Assembly (NCBI RefSeq): GCF_037975245.1 | Contig: NC_092579.1 | Span: forward strand, 30,091,666 to 30,155,665 | Reading direction: 5' to 3' | Origin: Apostichopus japonicus | Taxonomy: Eukaryota > Echinodermata > Holothuroidea > Aspidochirotida > Stichopodidae | Length of the DNA stretch: 64,000 bases | Part shown: piece after piece, positions 35,800-48,839 of the stretch | Layout of the letters: each line of letters begins with the position of its first letter | Numbering within the stretch: the first letter of the stretch is position 1 | Notes under the pieces: model-generated | The model's input: the letters and a program-made list of their open reading frames with translations, nothing else | What the model was told of the DNA's origin: nothing | Database searches by the model: none | Program-made: the position numbers and the translations under genes

Positions 35800-38700
35800 C
35801 TACCCTGAAGGTTGGTCACATTTGTTCCATGAGCAGGCATAACAAAAAAAACTGCACTGCCCAACCCTATAGCACTGCATGATGGAGACCACAATTCTCC
35901 CATCAAACACAGAGTCGCACTGTTAATCAAAAGTCTTACTCCGTTGTTTTAGCGGAGTAAATATTTGGGGACTGAATCTGTAGATTCGAGTCGAAATCAA
36001 TATAAAATGCAGGAATAAGGAATTCAAAATTTTGATTCTTTTCAAGCAGTCAAGAGTTAAATAATGTAGTTTATGTACTGAGTCACAGCGCTTTGCCCAA
36101 ATGATTCAAAGTTTTCGTAGCATGTTGAATAGAACAGTTAAACTTGACCTGTCAATCATCGTCAGTTTGTGAGACCATCATCCCCACCCCCGAATTAAAT
36201 ATGTAGAGAAAAAAATTGAGTTAATTCTCACTGTTTCGCTCTCTATGGGATCACAACTAAGCAACATTTGCATCTCGTCATCAATATGAACATTAAAATT
36301 ATTCCATATTTTAAATTTGGCCTACCTTCATTGGTGGTGTATCCTCATCTAATCTCCATTACACCCCCACCGCCCACCGCTGCCCCCCCACACTGCCCAC
36401 CGCTGCCCCCCACACGCCCACCGCTGCCCCCCCCCCACACCTCCACCCCCCACTGCACAGGAAGCATTGATGAAAGCATTGCTATGGATTTGTGTGTCTT
36501 TCACCCTCCAGACTTGGATTTCACACTTTCACAGCAATTGCACTTATTCTAGGCTAATTTGCATATAAGAAGAAGGGCAGAAGATTGTTCATTCTGTCCA
36601 CGACTGGTTTGGTTGGCTAAATGAAATCATATTGGCAACATTGCTGGCAGACAGATAGAAAAGAGATACTTCACAGTGCTTTTGGTGAACTTTTAAAAAA
36701 TAGTAATAATAATAATAATAATAATTAGATAGCTGAGGGGATTTGGTTGTGGCGATTTGAGGGATGAGGGGATTGGTTGTGTAACTTTAGTCCATGAAAT
36801 GAGACAGATAATAAACAAGTCTTTGAATAACAATAACTTACTGTAAACCATGTCAAAGGATGGAAAATCATTAAACAATTATGATGCAAAAACATAATCA
36901 AACATGACTGAATCAGGGTATTCCCCAGGGGTAAGGATATTAATATTTTGTTTCAAATTTTAGAACTTAAAAAACTTTTTTTCATAATTGTGTACAAAAC
37001 TGTATGTAATTTTTTTATTGATTAAGAAAACTAGAAAGTGCATTATATTTTCTCTCTTTTTTTATTATTGGTATTATTATTCGAAAATTTAATTTTCACA
37101 ATGTAAATAAAAATCAACAGTTGGGAAATACTGAGAGGTTTTCAGTAAACAAAAAAGAATAAAGTAACTCTTGACTTAAGTGAAAGAATAAGTAGCAATC
37201 ATAACAAAGTACTTTGTATCCGACATAAATAATCCAGGAATTGAGAACTGATAAGTTGCTTGTTTGGGTGTATAGGTTTAAGGTGAGGTCTGTATAAAAT
37301 TTGCATTACAAACTGCATTACAAACAGAAATTCTTATCCATATAAAAGGATAGAATTTTATTTTATCAACGTTTTTTTTACATTTTCTTCACAAGTGCAC
37401 TCACTGTGTGTATACTTGATATTTTTAAAACTACGAGACATATTAGCTGTGAGTAAAAAGCAGTCCCCCTTCTTTGCAAACACCAGGTTAAAACACTACT
37501 TTCAAGAGCAGTTGCACCAAAGATTTGCGATATTTCCGAAACCATCATAATAATAATAGTAATGATAATAATGAGGTTAGAGTACTGTTAATCGTAGAAA
37601 CTGGACCAATTTGGCAGAGGAGTCAGGGAAAGAGGGGTTGAGAAAAAAGCGAAAGTTTCGAAGTACTTGAAAACTTATTAGGCAACTGCATGTTTGTCTT
37701 TGCAGCAGAACTTATCATTGACAAACCATAACATTTTCTAAATCACAGTGGCATTATGAGATTCCCGTAATGCATGTTTTAGACGAATAGTTAGAAAACA
37801 AAGGATATGAACGGGCCATGTTTCATATAGAAGAAATGAAATATTCTCTTGATTCATTTCTTTGGTTCTTACCCTTTTGTTTATTGATTTTACATTTTGT
37901 TGTGGGGGAGGGGTATATATATATATTTATATATTTATTTATATATATATATATATGTGTATATATGTATTTTTTTGTGCACAGTTCATCACATTGTTTG
38001 CTTGATATGTAATTGATATGTTGCTGTTAGTATGACAATGAACATCTGCCTAGTCCACAGAACTTGTAAGCCCTTTAAGTCCTTCTGATGTTCTTTTGTG
38101 ACCACTATTTGGCAGAGTATGCATGCGGTTTAATACATATTGCACTGTTCAGGAACATGACATTGAAATTTATGCAGTATGCAAAAAAAAAAAACAATTT
38201 CCAAGCAGCTTCTTTGGGGGGATCTAGTTTTGTCAGTTTTCGATTCTATGCAAATTACTCAAATCTCGAAACAAGACTCCTTCGGTTTCAGTTGAAATAC
38301 AGATGGAATTTTTGGTCAAGGTTTTTTTTTGGGTTTTGCATGCGAATGATGATATGAATGTAACGTATAACAAGAGTTTAAATTGTGAAATGGGTCCGTC
38401 AAAATTTCAGATATAAACATGAGAACAAGATAATTATTAAGGACTTTCACCTCCGAAGTAGGGCAATTGCTAATATGTATGTAGTATGGGTTTTAATTGG
38501 GCCCCCTAAGGTTTACATTATTAATTAAGCAGAAAGATTGGTTAAATTATGCCTAAATATTTGATACTTAGTCACTGGTTTAGATTTACAGATGAAAAGG
38601 CTAACAAAGTTGGCGTCTTGCATTATAATCATGTTCACTTTGGTATGATGAAATTTCTCCATTTTTGAAAATCGAATATGGTAACAATAAATTCAGGTAA

Positions 38701-41330
38701 AGTATTTCATATATTTAAATGATTCAGCTCTGTTAACAGAAATTTCCATACGAAATGAGTTTAACTTTGTAGTACGTCTTGCCCATATATCGGTGTTTAG
38801 TGGTTTAACTTGGCATTCTTCCAAGAGCCTTGGTAGGAACTTGGCCTGCCTTGAACTTTTCTCCCATCATCATGTCTGTTGTAGTTTTGCTTTTTTTTCC
38901 CTCATTTTTCTTCTGTTTTCCCACTTTTCTTCTCTTGCTTTTTTTACAAAATTTCTCATCTTTCTTCGCAAGAGTGACTTTTCTAATTCCCTGTCAATGT
39001 CAACTATGACCTTAAATGGATTGGGTGGGGGTGGGTGGTGGGTGGGTGGGCATGGGGGAATTTAAAAATGATTGACGTTACTTCAGAGCTAGGAGCTAAA
39101 ATCATGGAAATGAAATATGTTAAAATATTCATTGGTTTTCGGTGACCAAATTTTGAGAACTTGATAGCTTACTCTGTGTCTGATCTGCTAGATTTAAAGC
39201 AGCTTTTTGAGTTAATTTTTGAGACAGCATTCGTGCCAACCCTTAATCAAATCCCATAAGATATTTCGATTGAATTATTTGGGCAAGTCAAGTTTCATTT
39301 CAAAAAGTGAAAATTGAAGTCGAAATATGTGAATATGAATATGAGGGTATATGAATATATGAATATGAGGGTAACACAAAAATTGAAGAGCCGGGGTGTG
39401 AATGAAATTTTGTATAGGGATCGGGATCAACACTTAGACTTTATGGCATTCAAGATCTGTATTTGGCTTGACCAAATTCTAACCTTAGTTCAAGAACTAT
39501 AAATTCGGAAGATTTGGGGTAAGACTGCCGACCTAACGCAAAAAGCTGCTTTATGGAAGCAAAGCGTAGAAAGTGTTTCAGAATAATCGTGAATTAGAAT
39601 TGTGTCGCTATCTTAACCATTTCATTTAACATTGGATATTTAGTCTGTTTTAGATACATGCAATTATTATCTACCAAGTAGTTTAAATATTCATGAGCCT
39701 GGATTGCCGTATACACAGTTTTATATTATTGCTATAATGCTATACATACTTCATGAATTTTTGCCAGGTGCTTAATTTAGCTTAATTATTGTTACAATCT
39801 TTATAAACAAAACATACAATGTAGCCCATGCCAAGTGCCAAGATCTTGGTCTTACAGTATGTATCAATACATTTCATTCAATGGATATCATAATCTTTAT
39901 CATCATTTTCACAGGTGGTGTCGTTTTTCTTTGTAGTACATTTTTTACATTTTTATTCTTCTTTCCAGTAGTAGCAGTAGTACACACTTGCCTTCTTTTT
40001 CAAGCCGGTCTTCTCTCCACATTTTAGCTCTGTAGTAACTGCCTCTTCCTCATTATGTAGGGTCCTTAATATAAACATCTCATCGCGATGATCACAAAAC
40101 TGAACATGTTGTCATGATACAAAGAGTATGTTAACCATAACTAATATATACACGCTTCAAACATTGCCCAGTAGCAATATCTATATTCTCCCTCCCCCCT
40201 CCCCACATTAAAAAAAAAGTATAAATGTTACTTGTAAAAGATATTTAAGTAAAATTTGCAATGTACAACCAAAATTTATAGATTTTAATTTTAGTACATA
40301 TAAAGTTAACCATGTGTACCATCCCAGTGGGCGTACTATTAAACTGTTAGTAGCTCAATTTGTAGTTTTTTTTTTTTTAGTCCAAGTAAGATCATAATGG
40401 ATAATTCCTGGAAACTAACCTTACTTTAGAGAGACTATACGATAAGATACAAATAAATGATACCTTAAATAAACCAGAATTAAAGGTAAGTCCAACTTAA
40501 ACATGAAAACTTCTAGTAATTTGAATTGAAACCTATTTCTAGATATATTTGATTAATTGTGGACAATGTTTGATACGGACTAAATCCACCCCACCCAAGT
40601 TAATTTTGACTATAAATCTAATTTCATATCATAAACAAAAGAGGAATGTTTAAGAAAATTTGTGATCTATTTTGCATAAGATCCGTGAAATGAAAAAGTG
40701 TCTGTCTGGGCGACGAAAGTTTAGAATGGATAAAAACCTACACTTGTTATACAAATGTCCACATGTTGCAAATCATATCTAACCGTCTTACTCTGATTAA
40801 AAATTGCATAGTTTCTTGTGAATAACATTTTTAGCTAATGGTAAGAGCAAAAGTGGCTTTTCATAAAGTAAGGAATAACTAGGTACAAACCTTTGAAGAT
40901 ACAGATTCTTATGTTAGCCTCTCATAATGTAGATTTTAAAGAAATTTATTAGCTGTCCAAGTTAGGTAATGGAAGGAAGGAAGGGAAGGGGGTATGGCAT
41001 TTCAAAATCAATCTTTGACCGACAAGAAAATTAAAGTTCACTGATTTATTAGACTACCCACACTAACAATACAAAAATGGAATCAAGTCTATTTGCCCGA
41101 TCGAATCGCAGGTTTTTTTGTTTCGTGGTATATCTCCATCTGCTACAAAGTAAACAACACGTTTTATAGACAAGACTTAGCATTGGGAAGTGTATAGTGG
41201 GAATCCCACTTGCCTTCTACAATATGTTGTGTTCACAAGCAACGTTGTTATGGAAGAAAGTGTATACACTCGTCAATACATCAGGCAAATGAGAATACCT
41301 TTTCTCTACAGATCAAGTATATAGATAATG
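35800..41330. other. intergenic or unassigned region
   Basis: AT-rich, with a C-rich CCCACCGCTGCCC repeat (about 36360-36450), AAT repeats near 36706-36724, and TA repeats at 37914-37960. Short frames such as 38793-39065 are low-complexity. No gene was recognised. Confidence 0.5.
36360..36450. repeat. CCCACCGCTGCCCCC short tandem repeat
   Basis: About three to four copies of a C-rich unit of roughly 23 bases (CCCACCGCTGCCCCCC plus CACA). Confidence 0.75.
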
Positions 41331-41337
41331 TAACTAA

Positions 41338-41600
41338 TTAGGTTCTTATACCGCAGGAGGATTTCATGCCTTTTCCCCGCTGCGATCTGAATCTTGTATG
41401 TGGCCGGTAGGAGGAGGGTTTTAGCAGTTTACCCAGCACTGGGAAGGGGTATATTTTTGGGTACGTCTGTTTGACGTTATGTAATGTTTCGACGTCATCT
41501 TCGTGCAAGATGCGGGTTGCTTCGGAAATGGTGCCAGGTAGGTCAACGGAGGGTGAAAGAGGGGTAAGCAAATCGGACATAGATTCATTTTTCAATTGGA
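41338..41600 (-). CDS. candidate terminal coding exon of an unidentified gene
   Basis: The reverse-strand frame ends in TAA (41338-41340). It encodes roughly 85 residues including SMSDLLTPLSPSVDLPGTIS, ATRILHEDDVETLHNVKQTY, PFPVLGKLLKPSSYRPHT and a basic end RFRSQRGKGMKSSCGIRT. Composition is protein-like, with local CpG content above the surroundings and no low complexity. Possible acceptors on the reverse strand lie a few bases beyond 41600 (AAATATACAG or GAAAGCAAG). Upstream exons, expected at higher coordinates, were not found, and I do not recognise the family. It could be a terminal exon, a retrocopy or chance. Confidence 0.4.
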
Positions 41601-41702
41601 TGTACTTGCTTTCTGTATATTTTCAGGGAAAGATCATTGCGACTTATAAACTGGTTTTCATCACAAAAAAAGTACCAACGCAGAAGAGCTAAAGAGAACC
41701 GT

Positions 41703-41790
41703 TCACAGGACTGTGGGTACTAGCGTGAGCACGTCTTTGGAATATTTGTACTGTGGGTACTAGCGTGAGCACGTCTTTGGAATATTTGAT
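41703..41790. repeat. 48-bp direct duplication
   Basis: ACTGTGGGTACTAGCGTGAG then CACGTCTTTGGAATATTTG occurs twice in tandem, immediately before the 81-bp array. Confidence 0.9.
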
Positions 41791-42500
41791 TATAGGTGAC
41801 ATCTAGAGGCATAGGGTGGATCTCACATGACCGATCACCGAAGGATGTGAAGGCGTATTGGAATAGTTGATTATAGTTGACATTAAGAGGCATAGGATGG
41901 ATCTTGCAGGACCGATCACCAAAACATGTGAACCCGTTTTGGATATTCGAGTATAGTTGACAGGCATAGGGTGGATCTTGCAGGACCGATCACAGAAGAA
42001 TGTGAACACGTATTGGAATATTTGATTATAGTTGGCATTTAGAGGCATAGGGTGGATCTTGCAGGACCAATCACTGAAGCATGTGAACGCGTATTGGAAT
42101 ATTTGAGTATAGTTCACATTTAGAGGCGTAGGGTGGATCTTGCAGGACCGATCACAGAAGAATGTGAATGCGTATTGGAATATTTGATTATAGTTCACAT
42201 TTAGAGGCATAGGGTGGATCTCGCAGGACAGATCACCGAAGCATGTGAACGCATATTGGAATATTTGAGTATAGTTGACATTTAGAGGCGTAGGGTGGAT
42301 CTTGCAGGACAGATCACCGAAGCATGTGAATGCATTTTGGAATATTTGATTATAGTTGACATTTAGAGGCATAGGGTGGATCTTGCAGGACAGATCACCA
42401 AGCATGTGAACGCGTATTGCAATATTTGATTATAGTTGACATTTAGAGGCATAGGGTGGATCTCGCAGGACCGATCACAGAAGAATGTGAGCATGTTACA
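41790..42500. repeat. 81-bp minisatellite, nine copies
   Basis: The TGGATCT motif recurs at 41818, 41898, 41972, 42053, 42134, 42215, 42296, 42377 and 42457, giving a period of 81 with three slightly shorter intervals. The reverse strand is open for 200 codons with a 27-residue period (CKIHPTPLNVNYTQIFQYAF). Protein coding cannot be excluded, but the shortened copies and the absence of splice or family evidence favour a minisatellite. Degenerate GAATGTGAAC fragments continue to about 42870. Confidence 0.9.
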
Positions 42501-42869
42501 GGAGCATGCAGGATGGGATGGTTATCTTTGCTAGAATGTGAACCTTTTTTCTGTTGGAAATTTTGCTAGATCAGAGGCCTATGATCAGTACTTAATATAA
42601 TGTGAACCCTTTTGTGATGTTTCATAGACTGATATGTAGCAGCATAAAGTGAAAGAATGTAGGACTGAGACGGATTACCAGATTGTAATAAGTCTGAGAA
42701 TGTGAACGCAGAAAGGGAAATCGCAATGGTTGACTTATACAAGCAAAGAGCAGGTAAACCCAATGCTCTGTAACAGAATGTAGTGAACCATCTCTTGATG
42801 TTTCGTCCCTGCACATGGATAACGATAGCATCTCCACTGAGCCCATGGAGGAGGAACTGAATGTGAACC

Positions 42870-44600
42870 ATCTGTGGATATTTCATCGGTTTGGCAGCTT
42901 GTGTGAAGAAGCACAATGCGGCGGACTAACTCGAGGAGAATCTATCACATGACTGTAACACTTATACTAAAGCTAACATCCTCATCATGTATAAAGTACT
43001 TATGTCGCCATGGAAACATGTCCAATCATGTTCTTATGTAATATATAGTGACTTCTCCTTTCGATAGTTAAAATTTGCCTGTGAACGGAGCATCCTGGAG
43101 TTGGGGGGGGGGTTGCGATTGGGGGCTTGAGTGGGGGGTATACTGTTCTCAATTCAACTGAATCCCTCGGTATACTTACGGACAGTACCGGTTCTTTTCA
43201 CGCATCGCAAAGGTTACCGTATATCACGTCTAGCAACTCATTTATCAGAGTACAATGCATACGGATTTGAGGGCATCTCCGAAGGAAATCATATCTCAAT
43301 GAACAAGAGAAAGCATTACCTTCACATCTATCTTTCACAAACTAGAACGTTTTCTATGGATATTTTGCCAGTTAGGACGTGGATAATTATTGGTTTGTGC
43401 CTAATTATGGTCTCATGAATATTCAAGCCATCATACCGTTTGTTTTTCAAAGACCGAGCCCAGTGGAAGTTTCGAACACATGATTTCTCCGGAAGACAAA
43501 TTTTTTTTTTTATGGTTTCAAAATGTTGTTTTTTTTCTTTTCTTAGGTATTTTTTTTTCGTTTTGTACTCTTATTTCTTACAAATATTACAAACAATGTC
43601 AAGATTTTCTAAATGGACAAATTAGACATATTTAATCAAATAAGTGATTTGAAAGGGAAATTTTCTCTAAATCAATATTCTGCCTTCTTATATCATTCTT
43701 TTATATACTCTGTCTGGTAAATACTGTTCTATATCCATTGCGGTGTATATGGTAAATGGGCACATACTGTGTATATTCTGCTTATGGAAGTTAAAGGTGG
43801 TGTGTTGTCTCGCAACATGACGTCAGATTTTACTGTGCGAAAACTGCTTACTAATTGGAAATACAAGAATTATGTTGCTGTGCGCTTTTTAAACATACTG
43901 TTTCTGCTACGAGGTGAAAATTACAAAAAATTATCTCAAACTTATTTGCTTCAATCCATCACCATAGTAAAAATGCTTTACATATGCAATCCTGAGTTAA
44001 GAGCCAAACATCATCAGTTTTTCTGTTTATATTTATTCTTTCGTTTATATTTAAAGTGAATGACTGCATGAAAAGAATTGTCTTTCTATTCACTCTATTT
44101 TTCTTTCAAAAGACCAATATTTTTATTTTGAAAAATCTTATTTTTATTTTTGTTATCGTCAGTACTACATAACGCTCAAGTATAACTGTTTAACATTACA
44201 TATGATATTGTGTAGTGAATTGAAATTAGTTTTGCATGTAAATATTATTTTGAAAGTTATTTGCATATATTACGTAATCAATTTTGTACATCGCAGCTGG
44301 ATCAAAGACTCGCTGTTAATATCTCTACTGAAATACCGATTTTCATATTTTAAAGAGGTTAGGCTGTACCACTGTATTAGACAGTGGAATTATTAGTTTT
44401 TTTTTATTCTTTTATGAAAAAGCGCCGATCAATACAAATTCGTTCTTAGGGCATCGACCACTTAAAACCGGTTGCATTTTAAGTTTGGTTTCGATGACCG
44501 TTTCAAGGATATTGACAAATTGAAGACATGTTACGTTTTGAGAGAACAAAATGTAGCCTATACACACACACACACATATATGAATAAATAAATATATATA

Positions 44601-44636
<36 letters not shown>

Positions 44637-45955
44637 TATATATATTCATATATATATGTATTCATATATATATATATTACTTATCAAGCAATATAGAAAC
44701 TGAAATATCACAAGGATTCAATTAGGTTGACTGGCGCCCAAAAAAACCCCCAAAAATGGAAACTGACTAGCTATATACACAATAATGATCATTTTTTAGG
44801 ATAGCACTAATGTTCGTGGTTTTCATGTAAAAATAATTGTTTATGATATTTCTTGTCTCAATTATCATCAACTTATATGATCTTCATGTCTCTCAAAAGT
44901 TGCCAAAAATGTAAATATTCAGTAAACCAATCAGACAAAGGAATAGAAAGAAGTCCGGTTCAAAGAACTGGTGCAAACCAAACATTGAACCACAAATGTG
45001 GGCGAATAACTTCAAGCGTTCTTTACAGCTAATGATGCATATACATATACCGTGTTTGTAGCAATGAAACAGTTGATCATTGAAGACAGGAATGCCCGTG
45101 TGTATATATACAACTTGGTGAAACCCAATTTGCCTTCTTCACCGTTAAGTCAGATCACCAAGAAAATTACCAGTTAAATGGAACTTGACAACTCTATGGT
45201 GATGGGAATTAATGTAATCAAGAAAATTTGCTGCATAAACAGTTTTATTTTATCCGTCACTCAAGTTGCAGCTGTAATGAAGATTTCGACAAATAAAGCC
45301 TTTAAAATGTGATATGTTGTTTGAAAGTGTCATAGGAATTATATATCATATGGTAAACATTCGAGGACGAGGATGCCAAATCTCGATCCCATAACGACTG
45401 ACCAGGGAACCCCCTTCCAACAACCCACCCCCCCCCACATCACTCAGTCCTAAACGTGATATGGTTTCCGTCAGATAAATGTATGCCCGAACAGGGAGAC
45501 TGGAATTAGGACAGTATAACCCATAAAACGTCCCAGTCTGTTCTGACACAGAGACTATACATATCTTATATGCCTACACCTCACAGGGGAGTATATCTAG
45601 AGAAGTCTCCGAATACAGCTGTGGTAAAACTTTTATCAAACTTAGGGGCTCAAACCGGCCAGGGGCGGCGAAAGAGGGTTCAATCAGCGTGAGGAGAGTA
45701 GGGGTGGGGGCACATACTTCGAGGATAGTGGAACATGTGACTTTCATCTGTGACTTTGAGGGATTGCAAACCACAAAGTCACCTCAAGCTCAAATCTTCC
45801 GGACAAGACGTAACCTCTCTCTGTACAACCAATCACATAAAAAAAAAAATTATAGTAAAATGGATAAACACTGATAAATACAAAATGGTCACTTTTTAAT
45901 ATCAAATTTGATTCAATTTTTCAACAAATACAACCATTGAAAAATAGTGTATTTT
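42870..45955. other. intergenic or unassigned region
   Basis: No supported gene. TA repeats lie at 44590-44690, and poly-T and poly-G tracts are scattered. A 95-codon frame at 43131-43418 and a 66-codon reverse frame at 45574-45774 lack recognisable features. Confidence 0.45.
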
Positions 45956-45956
45956 T

Positions 45957-47030
45957 GGGGGGGGGGGGGGGGCCAAACAGTGGCACTTTCTGTTTATGAG
46001 AAAAGGCACTTTAATTTTATCTTCAAAAAACTGTGGGGTGGGGAGTAGGAGCGTGTCACTTGTATAGGGGGGGTGGGGTGTGCCATTTGTGGGGGGCGTG
46101 TCAAGATTTTGTTAAGCTGAGCGAATTAATCACTAGAAAATTTGAATTTTATCGATGGCATTCTTTATGCAAGGTATCGATTGAGAAGAGGCGTAAGAGA
46201 CACAACAAGAACTTATCAACCCTATAAGATGGTGTTTATCATGATGTCATTTAGGAGACACCGTAGATATGTAGCATGAATTGTTTGCTGTATGAGCGGC
46301 AAGTGGGGACTCAAAGCTGAACATTTTGGACCTAATGTTATAGTCGTGCATTGACGTTGAACAGAGAGGCCTACCGTGAATATGTACGTGAAATTCATTC
46401 ATTAATTTCTCAGCGATATGATTACACTGGATGCAGAAATACAATTCAAGGTTATTAAGATACTTCCATTATTACAATTATTACAACAGATCAATTTAGA
46501 AAGGAGCTTAAAGACATGATGGAAAGGGAAATTTGCCGTCAAAAAGAACACGATTGTACTACGGATGCCATGTAATGACATTTATACAGTCTGTGTGGAG
46601 GTACTGTCATTCTTGTGTTAAAAACTTGGGGAATGTGCTACAAGTCGGGAGTTGTTCATGAATTACATCAAGGATTAATTGAAAAGGCCATAAAAGCTTG
46701 CGTGATGAGGGTCAGCAAACAATTTCCCTCATTAGGATGGAAAGAATCGGTGAGTGAGGGTTGAAGAGGGGGGTTAAAATTTGACGGAGTAACTAGGGGA
46801 ACTGATTTGTTCCATGAATAACGTACGCTATCATCAGAATTGATCCATTAAAACTTGAAATTGGTTTTACAAAGAGAGTCCTATTGTTATAATTTACAAC
46901 TGTGTAGTATCTATTAGCGATTGAATTCCACGGTTTGGAAAATGCGTATTAACTTTCATTAAAAGTTTAAGTTCATACCAAGAAACTGCCGAGTGACAGA
47001 ATAAATTTTATACGACCACGTATTCCTTAA
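45957..47030. repeat. ~1 kb duplicated unit, copy A
   Basis: From GGGGGCCAAACAGTG to about ATACGACCACGTATTCC this segment is highly similar to 47575-48630, both in the same direction. Traces of coding sequence remain (EAYREYVREIHSLISQRYDY and RKELKDMMEREICRQK in different frames) but stops and indels interrupt them. The copies look like decayed copies of an unidentified transposon or pseudogene. Confidence 0.7.
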
Positions 47031-47054
47031 CGTAAGCCGAAACATTAAGCTTAG

Positions 47055-47545
47055 GATTTTCGAGGCTTTATTATAAAGTATTGTTTGTACACTTGCGAAC
47101 TGTGGGGCACAACGAAGGATCTTAATCGCAAAATTGACACTTTTCAAAGGAGACTACTTCGTAATATTTTCGACATTAGATGGACCAATAACAATTTGTT
47201 ATCAAACGATGAGCTCTACAATGAAACCAACCAAACACCTTGGTCATCCATAGTCGCACATAGAAGATTGAGATTTTTCGGTCATGTAGCAAGACTCCAG
47301 GAGGACGCTCCAGAAAAGCCTACTTAATTTAAAGAGGCTTTGAGTCATACTGCTGTACCAGTAGGAAGGCCCGTGACTACCCTGCTTGGAAAAATAAAGA
47401 CGCAATTTAAGGACGTTAACATAAACAATTTCGAGGAAACAATAAACCTTGCACAAGATGGTGATACGTTGCGGAGGTTAATCACTGAGCATGTCGGATA
47501 CTACTACTACTACTACTACTACTAATACTACTACTATTACTACTA
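47055..47545 (+). mobile_element. 3' fragment of a non-LTR retrotransposon (LINE), decayed
   Basis: The frame encodes the C-terminal part of a LINE reverse transcriptase: YTCELWG (family YGsEtW-like), DTFQRRLLRNIFDIRW, a HRRLRFFGHVARL motif, VGRPVTTLLGKIK, and LAQDGDTLRRLI. One in-frame TAA interrupts it just after APEKPT, and the reading resumes in the same frame. It ends in a (TAC)n tail at about 47500-47545, as expected at the 3' end of a LINE insertion. The RT catalytic core is absent, so it is a truncated dead copy. Confidence 0.8.
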
Positions 47546-47574
47546 CGACGACAACTACGACTACTACTACCACT

Positions 47575-48630
47575 GGGGGCCAAACAGTGCAGCTTTCTGT
47601 TTATGACAAAAGGCACTTTAATTTTTCTTTTTTCTTCCGAAAAAAAGTGGGGTGGGGAGGGGAAGCGTGCTACTTGTATAGGGAGAGCGGCCATCTGTGG
47701 GGGGGGGGGGCTGATATCAAGATTTCTCAATTTTGTTAAGCTGAGTTAATTAATCACTAGAAAAGTTGTATTTCATCGATGGCATTCTTTATGCAAGGTA
47801 TCGATTGAGACGAGGTGTAAAAGACACCACAAGAACTTATCAACCCTATAAGATGGTGTTTAACATGATGTCATTTGGGAGACACCGTAGATATGTAGCA
47901 CGAATTGTTTGCTGTATGAGCGGCAAATATGGACTCGAAGCTGAACATTTTGGACCTAATGTTATAGTCGTGCATTGACGTTGAACAGAGAGGCCTAACG
48001 TGAATATGTACGTGAAATTCATTCATTAATTTCTCAGCGATATGATTACACTGGATGCAGAAATACAATTCAAGGTTCTTAAGATACTTCCATTAATACA
48101 ATTATTACAACAGATCAATTTAGAAAGGAGCTTAAAGACATGATGGAAAGGGAAATTTGCCGTCAAAATGAAAACTATTTTACTACGGATGCCGTGTAAT
48201 GACATTTATACAGTCTGTGTGAATGTACTGAAGTTTTTGTGTGGAAAACTTGGGAAATATGCTGAATGTTGGGAATTTCCCATGAATTACATCAAGTATT
48301 AATTGAAAAGGCCATAAAAGCTCGCGTGGATGAGGATCAGCAAACAATTTCTCTCATTAGGATAGAAAGAAACGGTGAGTAAGGGTTGAAGAGGGGGTTA
48401 GATTTGACGGAGTAACTAGGGGAACTGATAAATCGTTCCATGAATAACGTACGCTATAATCAGAATTGATCCACTAAAACTTGAAATTGGTTTTACAAAG
48501 AGTGACCCATTGTTATTGTTTACAATAGTCCATTAGTTAGTAGAGTAGTCCCTATTAGGGATTGAATTCCACGGTATGGAAAAGGCACTGAAAGTTATAA
48601 ATATATTAATACGACTACGCATTTCCATGT
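47575..48630. repeat. ~1 kb duplicated unit, copy B
   Basis: Direct repeat of copy A (45957-47030), starting right after the simple-repeat tail of the LINE fragment and ending about 140 bases before the TMEM220 start codon. It could therefore contribute to that gene's promoter. Shared landmarks are GGCATTCTTTATGCAAGGTA, CATTTTGGACCTAATGTTAT and TTCTCAGCGATATGATTACA. Confidence 0.7.
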
Positions 48631-48773
48631 TCTCTATTGACCGCCGTACTTCGCCGTAGGTATCAAAATCAAAATAATGCATAACAACGAAACGTCGTCG
48701 GCTAGGCAGAAAGAAACCTGTTTAATTACATTAACGCTTTTCTGGTTAACAAACTACCTATATCCTGATCAAG

Positions 48774-48839
48774 ATGCTACTTTGGCGCTTAAGTAATGGT
48801 ATAATGACTGGCTTTTTCATTCTGGCGGCATATGTGCAG
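48774..48839 (+). CDS. TMEM220: TMEM220 exon 1 (aa 1-22)
   Basis: ATG followed by LLWRLSNGIMTGFFILAAYV and Q, with donor CAG|GTAAAC in phase 0. It is the first transmembrane segment. A degenerate copy of this exon and its upstream sequence lies near 50430-50575. Confidence 0.83.

Noticed and set aside
32000-36200. Possible PDZ/SH3/guanylate kinase exons downstream of the CARD gene
   Set aside because: I looked for them and saw none. Both candidate last exons end in stop codons.
39960-40070. Minus-strand stretch reading TLHNEEEAVTTELKCGEKTG
   Set aside because: Short, with no acceptor or donor pair, no stop in a suitable place and no neighbouring exons.
42566-42916. 116-codon minus-strand frame
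   Set aside because: It overlaps degenerate repeat sequence and a second frame. No motif or splice support.
47482-47739. Poly-Tyr, poly-Thr and poly-Ser frames
   Set aside because: They are translations of the (TAC)n tail of the LINE fragment.
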